64,000 nucleotides of DNA, taken from positions 186,001 through 250,000 of the forward strand of contig NZ_LNAL01000005.1 of the NCBI RefSeq assembly GCF_001483135.1, given 5' to 3'. The notes beneath the pieces are model-generated. The model saw only the letters and a list, made by a program, of their open reading frames with translations. It was not told the origin of the DNA and did not search any database. Below, one piece after another: positions 43,446-50,549 of the stretch. Position 1 is the stretch's first letter; every line of letters starts with the position of its first letter. This stretch comes from Solirubrum puertoriconensis. Its GTDB lineage: Bacteria > Bacteroidota > Bacteroidia > Cytophagales > Hymenobacteraceae. The position numbers were made by a program, and so were the translations under genes.

Positions 43446-44156
43446 CTACAGGGAGCGGTCGCGGATGGCTGCAAGAAAAGCATCCCGGTACTTGGCGCTG
43501 ATGGGCAGGCGCGCCGGGGGCAGCAGCACGTGGTTTTCCTCGATGCTGCGGATGGCGTCGAGGTTAACGATGTAGGACAGGTGCACCCGCTTAAAGCAGG
43601 CAGGCAGCAGGGCTTCCATTTCCTGCATGCGCTTGTAGACAATGATTTTTTCCGCGTCGGTTACCAGCATCACGTAGGACTTGAGGCCCTCGACGTAGCG
43701 GATGGCGTCAAAGCGCACCCGCACGATCTGCTTGCCGGACTTCACGAAAAAGTAGTCCCCGGCCGGTCCGGGCAGCTCGGCCGGGGCCGGGGGCAAGGGA
43801 CGCAGCCGGTCCGCGGCTTTGCTTACCGCCTGCAGAAAGCGCCCGGGCGTAATGGGCTTAAGCAGGTAATCCACTGCCCCGGTTTCGTAGCTCTGCACGG
43901 CGTAATCGGCGTAGGCCGTGGTAAAGATCACCAGCTGCCGGGGCATGAGGGTGCGGGCCAGCTCCATGCCGCTGAGCCCGGGCAGGTTGATGTCCAGCAG
44001 CAGCAGGTCAACGGCCTCGCGCCGCAGCCAGTCCAGGGCCTCGCCCGCGTCGTAGCAGCAGGCCACCAGGTGCAGGTAGGGCACCTGCCGCACGTAGGCC
44101 GTGAGCAGGTGCACAGCGTTGGGCTCGTCGTCGACGATCAGGCAGTTGATGCGCAT
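43446..44156 (-). CDS. LytTR-family response regulator
   Basis: 236 residues from the ATG at 44156. The receiver domain has the DDE pocket at the start (IVDDEPNA), the phosphoacceptor in LLLLDINLPG and the lysine in YLLKPITPG. The C-terminal 100 residues are a LytTR beta-sheet DNA-binding domain (RVRFDAIRYVEGLKSYV, FKRVHLSYIVNLDAI). Start and stop of the kinase gene share one base (TGATG), so translation is coupled. Likely targets are the paired direct repeats at 45256-45340. Confidence 0.92.
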   Translation of the reverse strand: MRINCLIVDDEPNAVHLLTAYVRQVPYLHLVACCYDAGEALDWLRREAVDLLLLDINLPGLSGMELARTLMPRQLVIFTTAYADYAVQSYETGAVDYLLKPITPGRFLQAVSKAADRLRPLPPAPAELPGPAGDYFFVKSGKQIVRVRFDAIRYVEGLKSYVMLVTDAEKIIVYKRMQEMEALLPACFKRVHLSYIVNLDAIRSIEENHVLLPPARLPISAKYRDAFLAAIRDRSL

Positions 44157-45175
44157 CACAGGGGAATGGTCAGGCGGGCCGTGAACTGGCCGTGAGCCGG
44201 GTGGGCGGAAAGCGCGTAGCGCGCGCCGTAGAGCAGGCGCAGGCGCTCGCGCAGGTTGGGCAGGCCGAAGCCCCCGCCGGCGGGGGCAAGCGGAGCCGGG
44301 GGCAGCGGGTTCACCGCCTCGAAGTGCAGGCAGCCGTCCTGGGTCCACAGGTGCAGCGCGGCCTCGTTGCGCTCCGCGCGCTTGTCAAAGCCGTGCTTGA
44401 ACAGGTTTTCCACCAGGGGAATCAGCAGCATGGGCGGGACGGGCAGCTCCCCGGCCGCGTCCACGCGCAGCTCCACCCGCAGCTCGTGGCGGAAGCGGAT
44501 CCGCTCCAGGGCCAGGTAGTTGCGCAGAAAGTCTACCTCCGCGCTCAGCGGCACCCGCTCCTGCCGGCTCAGGTCCACGAAGTAGCGCATCAGCGCGGCC
44601 AGCTGCTCCACCAGCGCGGCCGTGCGCGGGGCTTCCCGGTAGGCCTCGTAGTAGATGTTGTTCAGGGTGTTGAACAAAAAGTGGGGCTGCACCTGGGCCT
44701 TAAGCAAATCCATTTCGGCCCGCAGCTGCCGGTGCTCGAGCTCTTCCTTCTGCTGCTGCAGCTGCGCGCTGCGCATGGCCGCCAGGGCGAGCAGACCGAA
44801 GCCGAAGGCAAAGCAGATGGTGACCACTACGTAGCCCAGGTGCCCGCGGTCCCCGTTGAGGAAGCCCCGGTGGGCGGAGGGAAACAGCGGGCGCACGACG
44901 TAGGCTTCGAGCCAGAGCCGCAGGGCCCCCACCCCCACGAGAAAGGCCAGCACCAGCCCGGCAAACGCCGGGCGGGAAAGCCGCCGGTACAAGCGGGGGT
45001 ACAGCCCGTACACGTAGCCGTAGATCGTGGCCGCGTAGGACAGAAAGGCCACGAGGGTAAAAGCTACCACGTAGGGCAGGTTGTTGATGCGCTGGGCCAG
45101 ATAAGCCACGACGATGCCGAAGCCCAGCAGCCAGGCAGTTAGCTGAAACAGCACGAAGTTGCGAAGGGTCGGCAT
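44156..45175 (-). CDS. LytS-type sensor histidine kinase
   Basis: 339 residues from the ATG at 45175. Four transmembrane helices (about 10-30, 40-60, 70-95, 120-140) lead into a coiled coil (LQQQKEELEHRQLRAEMDLL) and a His_kinase domain with QPHFLFNTLNNI. The ATP-binding N-box is PLVENLFKHG and the G-box is GGGFGLPNLRERL. No large extracytoplasmic sensor domain is present, so the signal is probably sensed within the membrane. It forms an operon with the response regulator. Confidence 0.92.
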   Translation of the reverse strand: MPTLRNFVLFQLTAWLLGFGIVVAYLAQRINNLPYVVAFTLVAFLSYAATIYGYVYGLYPRLYRRLSRPAFAGLVLAFLVGVGALRLWLEAYVVRPLFPSAHRGFLNGDRGHLGYVVVTICFAFGFGLLALAAMRSAQLQQQKEELEHRQLRAEMDLLKAQVQPHFLFNTLNNIYYEAYREAPRTAALVEQLAALMRYFVDLSRQERVPLSAEVDFLRNYLALERIRFRHELRVELRVDAAGELPVPPMLLIPLVENLFKHGFDKRAERNEAALHLWTQDGCLHFEAVNPLPPAPLAPAGGGFGLPNLRERLRLLYGARYALSAHPAHGQFTARLTIPL

Positions 45176-45222
45176 GGGCAAAGAATTGGCCGCGGCCGGG
45201 CGGTAGTGCCGGCAGCCTGAAG

Positions 45223-45230
45223 CAAAGCTG
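45223..45230 (-). promoter_or_regulatory. -7 element for the kinase/regulator operon
   Basis: On the minus strand CAGCTTTG, one mismatch to TAnnTTTG, 25 bp downstream of the proximal direct repeat. No -33 TTTG is visible, as expected for an activator-dependent promoter. Confidence 0.35.
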
Positions 45231-45255
45231 GGTTTTGCCGCCCTAATTACCCAAC

Positions 45256-45290
45256 TTCTTCAACGCCTGCCCGCATTTCTTCAACGCCTG
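45256..45290 (-). promoter_or_regulatory. LytTR-like direct repeat pair, kinase side
   Basis: The 14-mer CAGGCGTTGAAGAA (minus strand) occurs perfectly twice, at 45277-45290 and 45256-45269, with a period of 21 bp. LytTR proteins such as AgrA bind two GTT-centred 9-bp repeats with a 21-bp period, and the core here is GTTGAA. Autoregulation is the natural inference. Confidence 0.55.
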
Positions 45291-45310
45291 GCCCGGCAAG
45301 CGGCGCGGCG

Positions 45311-45340
45311 GCGGTTTAAAAATCCGGCTCAGCGGTTTAA
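45311..45340 (+). promoter_or_regulatory. LytTR-like direct repeat pair, NTF2-gene side
   Basis: GCGGTTTAA occurs at 45311-45319 and 45332-45340, again with a period of exactly 21 bp. The GTTTAA core aligns with GTTGAA of the pair on the other strand. It points toward the secreted-protein genes starting at 45419. Confidence 0.55.
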
Positions 45341-45418
45341 GCGCTTTGCCGGCCCCGCGGCGGCCGGCCTCCTTTGGCGGCAGATCGGCGGGTTGCTTCC
45401 CCGCCCTCCCAAGCTGCC

Positions 45419-45889
45419 ATGCGTTACCTGCTGCTGACCTTTCCCTTGCTGCTGCTGCGGCCAACTCCGCTGCGGGCCCAGCTGACCGCCGAGCCCGCGC
45501 TGCAGGCGCTGCTTTCCCGCTACGAGCAGGCCTGGCGGCAAGCCGACACCGCCGCCCTGCGCCCGCTGCTTTTGCCGGCGCTGCGCTACGTCTACCTGGG
45601 CGCCACGCCCCCGCTGGAGCTCCGCGGCCGGGACTACCTGCGCACCCTGCCGACCCCGGCCGGCCGGTTTAGCTACTCCCAGCTGCTCTCGCTCAGCCAG
45701 CGGGGCGACTCGGCCCGGGCCGAGCTGCACCTGGATCGGGCTTACCGCCGTGAGCGCACCACCCTGCAGCTGCGGCGGGTCGGCGGGCGCTGGCTGATCA
45801 GCGCGGTAAGCTGCGAGTTAACGATGGTGCCGGTCGAGGAGCGCCGCATTCCCGGCGACAAGCCCCGCGACGCCCGCTTTGCCCAGTAA
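45419..45889 (+). CDS. Secreted NTF2-like (DUF4440-type) small protein
   Basis: 156 residues from the ATG at 45419 with a signal peptide (LLLTFPLLLLRPTPLRAQ). The rest has the alpha+beta cone pattern of SnoaL/DUF4440 proteins: helix LQALLSRYEQAWRQADTAAL, then strands ending in GGRWLISAV. No catalytic residues are evident, so it may bind a small ligand. It is divergent from the LytS/LytTR operon across a region with LytTR-like repeats and may belong to that regulon. Confidence 0.75.
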   Translation: MRYLLLTFPLLLLRPTPLRAQLTAEPALQALLSRYEQAWRQADTAALRPLLLPALRYVYLGATPPLELRGRDYLRTLPTPAGRFSYSQLLSLSQRGDSARAELHLDRAYRRERTTLQLRRVGGRWLISAVSCELTMVPVEERRIPGDKPRDARFAQ

Positions 45890-45925
45890 GCTTTCTGTTT
45901 CTTCACCCTGCTGCCTTACTTCGTC

Positions 45926-46363
45926 ATGACAAACCACGTTCTGCGGCTGGCCTGCCTGGCCGCCCTGCTGCCCGCCGCCGCCTGGGCCCAAACCGCGGCC
46001 AGCGACGAGGCGCTGATCCGCGCGACCGTCAACACCTACTTCGAAGGCTGGAGCACCGGCGACACCACCAAGCTGTCATCGGCCATGCACCCAAGCTGCC
46101 ACCTGAAGTTCGTGCGGGACGGCGCCTTCGGGCAGGTAAACAAAAACACCTACCTGCGCGGCTTCAAGCCCCAGCCCCGGGGCGAGGTGCAAACCCGCAT
46201 CCTGCAGCTGCACCACACCGGCCACGCGGCGGGGGTGGTGTCGGAGATCCGCGTCGGCGGCAACCGCTACACCGACTACTTTAACCTCCTGCGCATCAAC
46301 GGGCGCTGGTACATTACCGACAAGGCGGCCATCCGCGAGGAAGCGCCGCTTACCGCCCGCTAA
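45926..46363 (+). CDS. Secreted NTF2-like / putative lumazine-binding family protein
   Basis: 145 residues with a signal peptide ending at AAAWAQ. The mature part has the NTF2-like pattern: helix DEALIRATVNTYFEGWSTGDT, SSAMHPSCHLKF, and C-terminal strands DYFNLLRINGRWYITDK. It follows the previous NTF2-like gene by 36 bp; the pair is probably co-transcribed and related in fold. Ligand unknown. Confidence 0.82.
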   Translation: MTNHVLRLACLAALLPAAAWAQTAASDEALIRATVNTYFEGWSTGDTTKLSSAMHPSCHLKFVRDGAFGQVNKNTYLRGFKPQPRGEVQTRILQLHHTGHAAGVVSEIRVGGNRYTDYFNLLRINGRWYITDKAAIREEAPLTAR

Positions 46364-46382
46364 AGCGGGTCGCCACAAAGAG

Positions 46383-46426
46383 AGCGCCCCCGCGCGATCC
46401 CGTTAGCGGAACCGCGCGGGGGCGCT
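46383..46426. terminator. Bidirectional GC-rich terminator hairpin
   Basis: A perfect 14-bp stem AGCGCCCCCGCGCG / CGCGCGGGGGCGCT (46383-46396 / 46413-46426) lies between convergent genes. No T tract follows on either side, so it is a strong hairpin rather than a textbook terminator. Confidence 0.65.
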
Positions 46427-46442
46427 GCCTGCACAAGGCGGA

Positions 46443-47348
46443 TCAGCCCGCCAGGCCCAGGTCGGTTTTCAAAAACACGGAGGCAATGCGCAGCACGGTA
46501 ACCATGTCCAGCGGCTCGTCAAAGGCTTCGGTGGCGGCGTCCATGGTGACCTTGCTCAGCTCCATCACGTTGATGCCGGCCTGCACCACGTTGGCCTCGC
46601 TGGGAAACCGGCGCGGGTCAACCCCGGCCCCGTACACCGGCGCCGTGAGCGGGGGCTGCGGGCCGCCCTCGTCCTCGCTTACAATCCAGCTTTTCGGGTC
46701 AAAGCGGCGCGTGCCGGCTACTTCCTGCGGCCCGCCCCGCCGCATGGTGCGCAGGCGGGAGGCGTGCCGCGCCTCGACGGCGTGAATCTGCAGGGCGGCT
46801 TCCAGAATCTGGTTGGTACCCACCAGTTCCGGGGCGGCGCCCTTGTAAGCGCGCACGCCGGTGTCCTCCAGGGCCTGGGCTACGGCCAGAAAGGCGTAGT
46901 AGTTCGTGAATACGTCCGGCACCGGGGACGCCGAGCGGCTGGCGGTAAAGTCGTAGGCGCGCCGGCCCGGATCCGGCGTCGCGCTGCGGCCCAGCACGGA
47001 GCGCAGAAAGTTGACGTGCGCGCGCTCGTCGTTGGAAATCTGGGTGATGTCCGCGCGGGCCTGCCCGGTGATCATGCCGGGCACGGCCAGGCCCAGCTGG
47101 TAGAAGTTGGACTCGAGGTATTCCAGCTGCAGGGCGTAGTTGAGAATCACCCGGATGCGGTTGTTGAGGGCGGGCGTCTGGGCGTAGGCGCGGTTGAGCA
47201 GGCCGCCCAGGGCAACGGGCACGGCGGCCGCGGTTAACTTGCGGCCGAAGCCGGCAAAGTGCTTGAAGATGGCGCGGCGCTGGTCCAGGCGGCCGTAGAC
47301 TTCGGGGTCTGCCTTTTCGATTTCGTGGAGTATGGCAAGTAAGTTCAT
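46443..47348 (-). CDS. Ferritin-like domain protein
   Basis: 301 residues. After about 60 N-terminal residues with a hydrophobic stretch (AAAVPVALGGLLNRAYAQ, possible export signal) comes a ferritin-like four-helix bundle. Candidate metal-binding carboxylates and histidines are in LQLEYLESNFYQL, NDERAHVNFL and EARHASRLR. The family (ferritin_2, related to desiccation-associated proteins) has no settled function. It lies 36 bp downstream of a second member. Confidence 0.82.
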   Translation of the reverse strand: MNLLAILHEIEKADPEVYGRLDQRRAIFKHFAGFGRKLTAAAVPVALGGLLNRAYAQTPALNNRIRVILNYALQLEYLESNFYQLGLAVPGMITGQARADITQISNDERAHVNFLRSVLGRSATPDPGRRAYDFTASRSASPVPDVFTNYYAFLAVAQALEDTGVRAYKGAAPELVGTNQILEAALQIHAVEARHASRLRTMRRGGPQEVAGTRRFDPKSWIVSEDEGGPQPPLTAPVYGAGVDPRRFPSEANVVQAGINVMELSKVTMDAATEAFDEPLDMVTVLRIASVFLKTDLGLAG

Positions 47349-47384
47349 CGTTGCTGCGGTATGGGGTGAAACAATGCGCCGGCC

Positions 47385-48149
47385 TTAGCCCCGGCTCAGG
47401 CCGCTCACGTTGAGCTTGGAGCCCGGCTGCAGAAAGCGGTTGGCCAGGGCCGCTACCTGCGCCGGCCGCAGCGACTGGTTAAGCCCGGTGCGCAAATCCA
47501 CCACGTCGGGCCCCACGAAGGTGCCATCCTGAATGATGTCGCGGATCAGGGCGGCGTGGCGGGCCTCCACCGAGACGATCTTGCCAGCAATCGTGAGCAG
47601 CTCCGGGCTGCGCAGCAGCGGCCCGGCCCCGTTGTAGGCCGCGACGCCCAGGTCCTCAAAGGTGCGGGCGGCCGTGAGCACGCTCGTGCGGTTGTCAAAG
47701 TCAATGCCTGAGAAGTCCGGGGCCAGGTTGGGAATGGGCGTGCCGCCCAGCGCGGCGATGGCCGCCTTGAAAAAGTCACGGTGCACCTTCTCGTGCTCGT
47801 GAATGTCGAACAGGGCGTAGTTCTCGGCGGCCGAGGCGCGGCGGTGGTAGCTGCCGGCCAGCACCCGGTCGTAGAAGGCCGACTCGAGCTGCTCCAGGGC
47901 GTAGGCGTAGTTGAGCACGCCAAAATCGCCGCTGCCCACGTCGATCAGGGCGTTTTCCCCCTCGTCCTGGGTGGCGACGGCGTTGAGCTCCAGCTTGTCG
48001 GCCGGGTCCTGCCCGCAGCCGGCCAGGGCCAGGCCGGTCAGCGCCAGGGCTGCGCTCCCGTAGCGCAGAAACGCGCGGCGCTGCAAGGGCGTCGGCAGTT
48101 GATCCGGCGCAGCTTCGTCCGGGGCGGGATTGGGTTGAGCTTTCAGCAT
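47385..48149 (-). CDS. Ferritin-like domain protein, probable exported lipoprotein
   Basis: 254 residues. The N-terminus has RRAFLRYGSAALALTGLALAGC, combining a twin-arginine-like stretch and a lipobox cysteine. The ferritin-like bundle has LEQLESAFYDRVL, HEHEKVHRDFF and EARHAALIRD, the same metal-site pattern as its neighbour. Such tandem pairs are common in Bacteroidota and may handle iron or oxidative stress outside the cytoplasm. It is divergent from umuDC across a palindrome-rich gap. Confidence 0.82.
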   Translation of the reverse strand: MLKAQPNPAPDEAAPDQLPTPLQRRAFLRYGSAALALTGLALAGCGQDPADKLELNAVATQDEGENALIDVGSGDFGVLNYAYALEQLESAFYDRVLAGSYHRRASAAENYALFDIHEHEKVHRDFFKAAIAALGGTPIPNLAPDFSGIDFDNRTSVLTAARTFEDLGVAAYNGAGPLLRSPELLTIAGKIVSVEARHAALIRDIIQDGTFVGPDVVDLRTGLNQSLRPAQVAALANRFLQPGSKLNVSGLSRG

Positions 48150-48253
48150 AACGGTGTTTTGGTTGGTAAAAAGAAACTGGGCTTACCTACGAAACTCACG
48201 GCGTTAACAGATTGCTCAACAGTTTGATATTTAGCTTATTGTCGAGTGAAAAA

Positions 48254-48341
48254 CCGTATTTATACGGATTAACTCCATGGAGCCTAGGCTTTAGCGATTG
48301 CTATTTATTTTAGCCAGCATTTGTACTAATACTATTAGCAC
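48254..48341. promoter_or_regulatory. Palindrome array upstream of umuD
   Basis: Four palindromes in under 90 bp: CCGTATTTATACGG (48254-48267), CTCCATGGAG (48273-48282), AGCCTAGGCT (48281-48290, overlapping the previous by two bases) and CTAATACTATTAG (48326-48338, extended with one mismatch to 48323-48341). The last lies between TTTG (48320-48323) and TATACTTG (48346-48353, a -7 with one mismatch), where a bound repressor would block transcription. It is a candidate damage-response operator. Confidence 0.5.
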
Positions 48342-48378
48342 GACGTATACTTGCGCAGATCATCCCTCTGCTGCAACC

Positions 48379-48852
48379 ATGTCCGAAGTTGAAATTCTGG
48401 ATATTGCCCGCGACCCCGTTTGGGTAATCGAGTGCCCCGCGCCGGTGCCCGCGGGTTTTCCCTCCCCCTCCGACGAGCACCGCGGCGAGAAGGTGGACCT
48501 GAACCGCATTTTGCTGCCTCACCCCGACTGCACCTACCTCGCCCGGGTTGCCGGGGACTCCATGGCCGGGCCGCCCGGGCACATCGCCGACGGCGCCCTG
48601 CTAACGGTAGACTGCACCCTCAAGCCGCAGCCCGGCCACGTGGTAGTCGCCGCGGTGGACGGGGAGTTTACCGTCAAGCGCCTGGAAAAGCGCGGACTGG
48701 GCTGGTGGCTCGTACCCGACAACCCCCGCTACCCCGCCGTGGACGCGGCCAGCTACGGCCGCTTCGAAGTGTGGGGCGTGGTCACCCACGTGGTGACCGA
48801 GCTGATCAACGGCAAGCTGCACGACCGTGTACGCGCTCGTCGACTGCAATAA
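48379..48852 (+). CDS. umuD: UmuD-like translesion polymerase V autoproteolytic subunit
   Basis: 157 residues from the ATG at 48379. A LexA/S24-type peptidase with serine in VAGDSM and lysine in [10 protein letters not shown] as the catalytic dyad. The probable self-cleavage site is Ala-Gly in PVPAGFPSP. RecA-stimulated cleavage would activate the protein as partner of UmuC. It overlaps umuC by 26 bp. Confidence 0.92.
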   Translation: MSEVEILDIARDPVWVIECPAPVPAGFPSPSDEHRGEKVDLNRILLPHPDCTYLARVAGDSMAGPPGHIADGALLTVDCTLKPQPGHVVVAAVDGEFTVKRLEKRGLGWWLVPDNPRYPAVDAASYGRFEVWGVVTHVVTELINGKLHDRVRARRLQ

Positions 48853-50131
48853 CTTCTACGTGTCCTGCGAGCGGGCCTTTAACCCCGCCCTGGAGCAGGT
48901 GCCGGTGGTGGTACTTTCCAACAACGACGGCTGCATCATCTCCCGCTCGGCCGAAGCCAAGGCCCTGGGCATCAAGATGGGCGAGCCTCTGTTTCAGGTT
49001 AAGGCCCTGCTGCGCGAGCAAGGCGTGCAGGTGTTTTCCTCTAACTACGCCCTCTACGGGGACATGTCCCAGCGGGTCATGAACTACCTGGCCGCCGTGG
49101 CCCCCGCCGTGGAGATCTACTCCATCGACGAGTGCTTTCTCGACCTGCACGGCCTGCAGCGCTGGCAGGCGCCGGACCTGACCTGCTACGGCCGGCAGGT
49201 GCAGGCGGCGCTGCTCCGGCGCACCCACATTCCCACCTGCGTGGGCCTTGGCCCGACCAAAACCCTGGCCAAGGCCGCCAACCGCCTGGCCAAAAAGCTG
49301 CCGGCGTTCGGGGGCGTGCTCAGCCTGGTCGACGAGTCCATTCGCCGCGAACTGCTGGAACAGCTGCCGGTTGAGGATGTCTGGGGCATTGGCCCGCGCT
49401 ACGGCGGGAAGCTGCACGCCCTGGGCATCCGCACGGCCGGCGCCCTCAGCCGGGTAAGCGAAAGCTGGGCGCGCGAGCAGCTCGGCGGGGTGGTGGGTGC
49501 CCGGCTGGTCCGCGAGCTGCAGGGCTTGCCCTGCCAGGGGCTGGCCCCGAGCGAGGACGGCACGCTGGCCCGGCAGCGCATTGCCTGCACCCGCACCTTC
49601 GGGCAGCCGCTGACCGGCTACCCGGACCTGCTGCGGGCCGTCGCGCACTTCACGGCCCGCGCCGCCGAAAAGCTGCGCCAGCAGGGTTCCGCGGCCCACC
49701 TGCTCACCGTGTTCCTGTGCCCGGGCCGCTTCGGCGCGGACGCCCAGCCTTCCCGGGCGGCCACGCTCACGCTGCCCGCGGCGTCTAATGACACGGGACA
49801 GCTGCTGGCGCTGGTACGGGCCGCCGTGCGCAAGCTCTGGCGGGCCGGCACGGTCTACCACAAAGCCGGGGTCCTGCTCGCCGGGCTGGAGCCCGCCGGC
49901 CGGCAGCAGCTGGGCTTGTTTGACGACCCCGCGTTAGCCGCGCGCCGCGCCCGCCTGCTCCGGGAGATTGATGCGCTCAACCAGCGCTTCGGCCGCCACA
50001 AGGTGGCCTTCGCCACCATGCTCGCCCCGGTGGGCAGCGCCACTCCGCGCTGGCAAACCCGCCACGAGCGGCGCAGCCCGGCCTACACCACGAGCTGGGA
50101 CGAGCTCTGGACCGTGCCTGCGGCCGGTTAA
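48827..50131 (+). CDS. umuC: UmuC-like Y-family DNA polymerase
   Basis: 434 residues from a GTG at 48827 inside the umuD 3' end. The metal-binding carboxylates are in [14 protein letters not shown] and [10 protein letters not shown]. The helix-hairpin-helix region ([15 protein letters not shown]) and little-finger domain follow. The enzyme copies damaged DNA with low fidelity. An operon with umuD is certain from the overlap. Confidence 0.94.
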   Translation: MYALVDCNNFYVSCERAFNPALEQVPVVVLSNNDGCIISRSAEAKALGIKMGEPLFQVKALLREQGVQVFSSNYALYGDMSQRVMNYLAAVAPAVEIYSIDECFLDLHGLQRWQAPDLTCYGRQVQAALLRRTHIPTCVGLGPTKTLAKAANRLAKKLPAFGGVLSLVDESIRRELLEQLPVEDVWGIGPRYGGKLHALGIRTAGALSRVSESWAREQLGGVVGARLVRELQGLPCQGLAPSEDGTLARQRIACTRTFGQPLTGYPDLLRAVAHFTARAAEKLRQQGSAAHLLTVFLCPGRFGADAQPSRAATLTLPAASNDTGQLLALVRAAVRKLWRAGTVYHKAGVLLAGLEPAGRQQLGLFDDPALAARRARLLREIDALNQRFGRHKVAFATMLAPVGSATPRWQTRHERRSPAYTTSWDELWTVPAAG

Positions 50132-50192
50132 CTTACCGCCCGGCCCGGGCGTACACCCGGGCTTGATTTGTCGCTGATTTACTTTCTGCCGC

Positions 50193-50549
50193 GTGTCTTC
50201 CACCCCCATTCCCCTGCCAGAGCCGGAGCGGCAGGCCCTGCGCCGCCTGCTGGCCCAGCGCCGCCGCCACGAAGCCGCAGTCCGGCTGCGCGGCCAGGCC
50301 CCGCCCCCCGAGCAGGTCTGGCAAACCCGGGCCCTGGCCGCGCTTGAAGCCTGCCTGACCCGGCAGCAGCCCGGGTTTGCTGCCGCGCCCGCCGAAAGCG
50401 CGGCGCTGCTGCGCGCGGCCGAGCTGCTGGAGCACCTGGGCTTGCTCCCGCCCCTGCCCGAGCCCGTGCGTTGCCGGCAGCAGGCCCGCGCCCGGGTGCT
50501 AACCCGGCTGCTGAGCAAGTGGCCGGCCCCCGGCCCGCGGCCGGCTTAG
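50193..50549 (+). CDS. Hypothetical protein, 118 residues, downstream of umuC
   Basis: Starts at a GTG 61 bp after umuC. It is rich in Arg, Ala, Pro and Leu, with likely helices (ERQALRRLLAQRRRHEAAV, AALLRAAELLEHLGLL) and no recognisable domain. Between it and umuC is a hairpin CGCCCGG-C-CCGGGCG (50137-50151). The stop overlaps the end of the convergent GH3 gene by 4 bp. It may be a real small protein or a chance frame in GC-rich DNA. Confidence 0.42.
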   Translation: MSSTPIPLPEPERQALRRLLAQRRRHEAAVRLRGQAPPPEQVWQTRALAALEACLTRQQPGFAAAPAESAALLRAAELLEHLGLLPPLPEPVRCRQQARARVLTRLLSKWPAPGPRPA

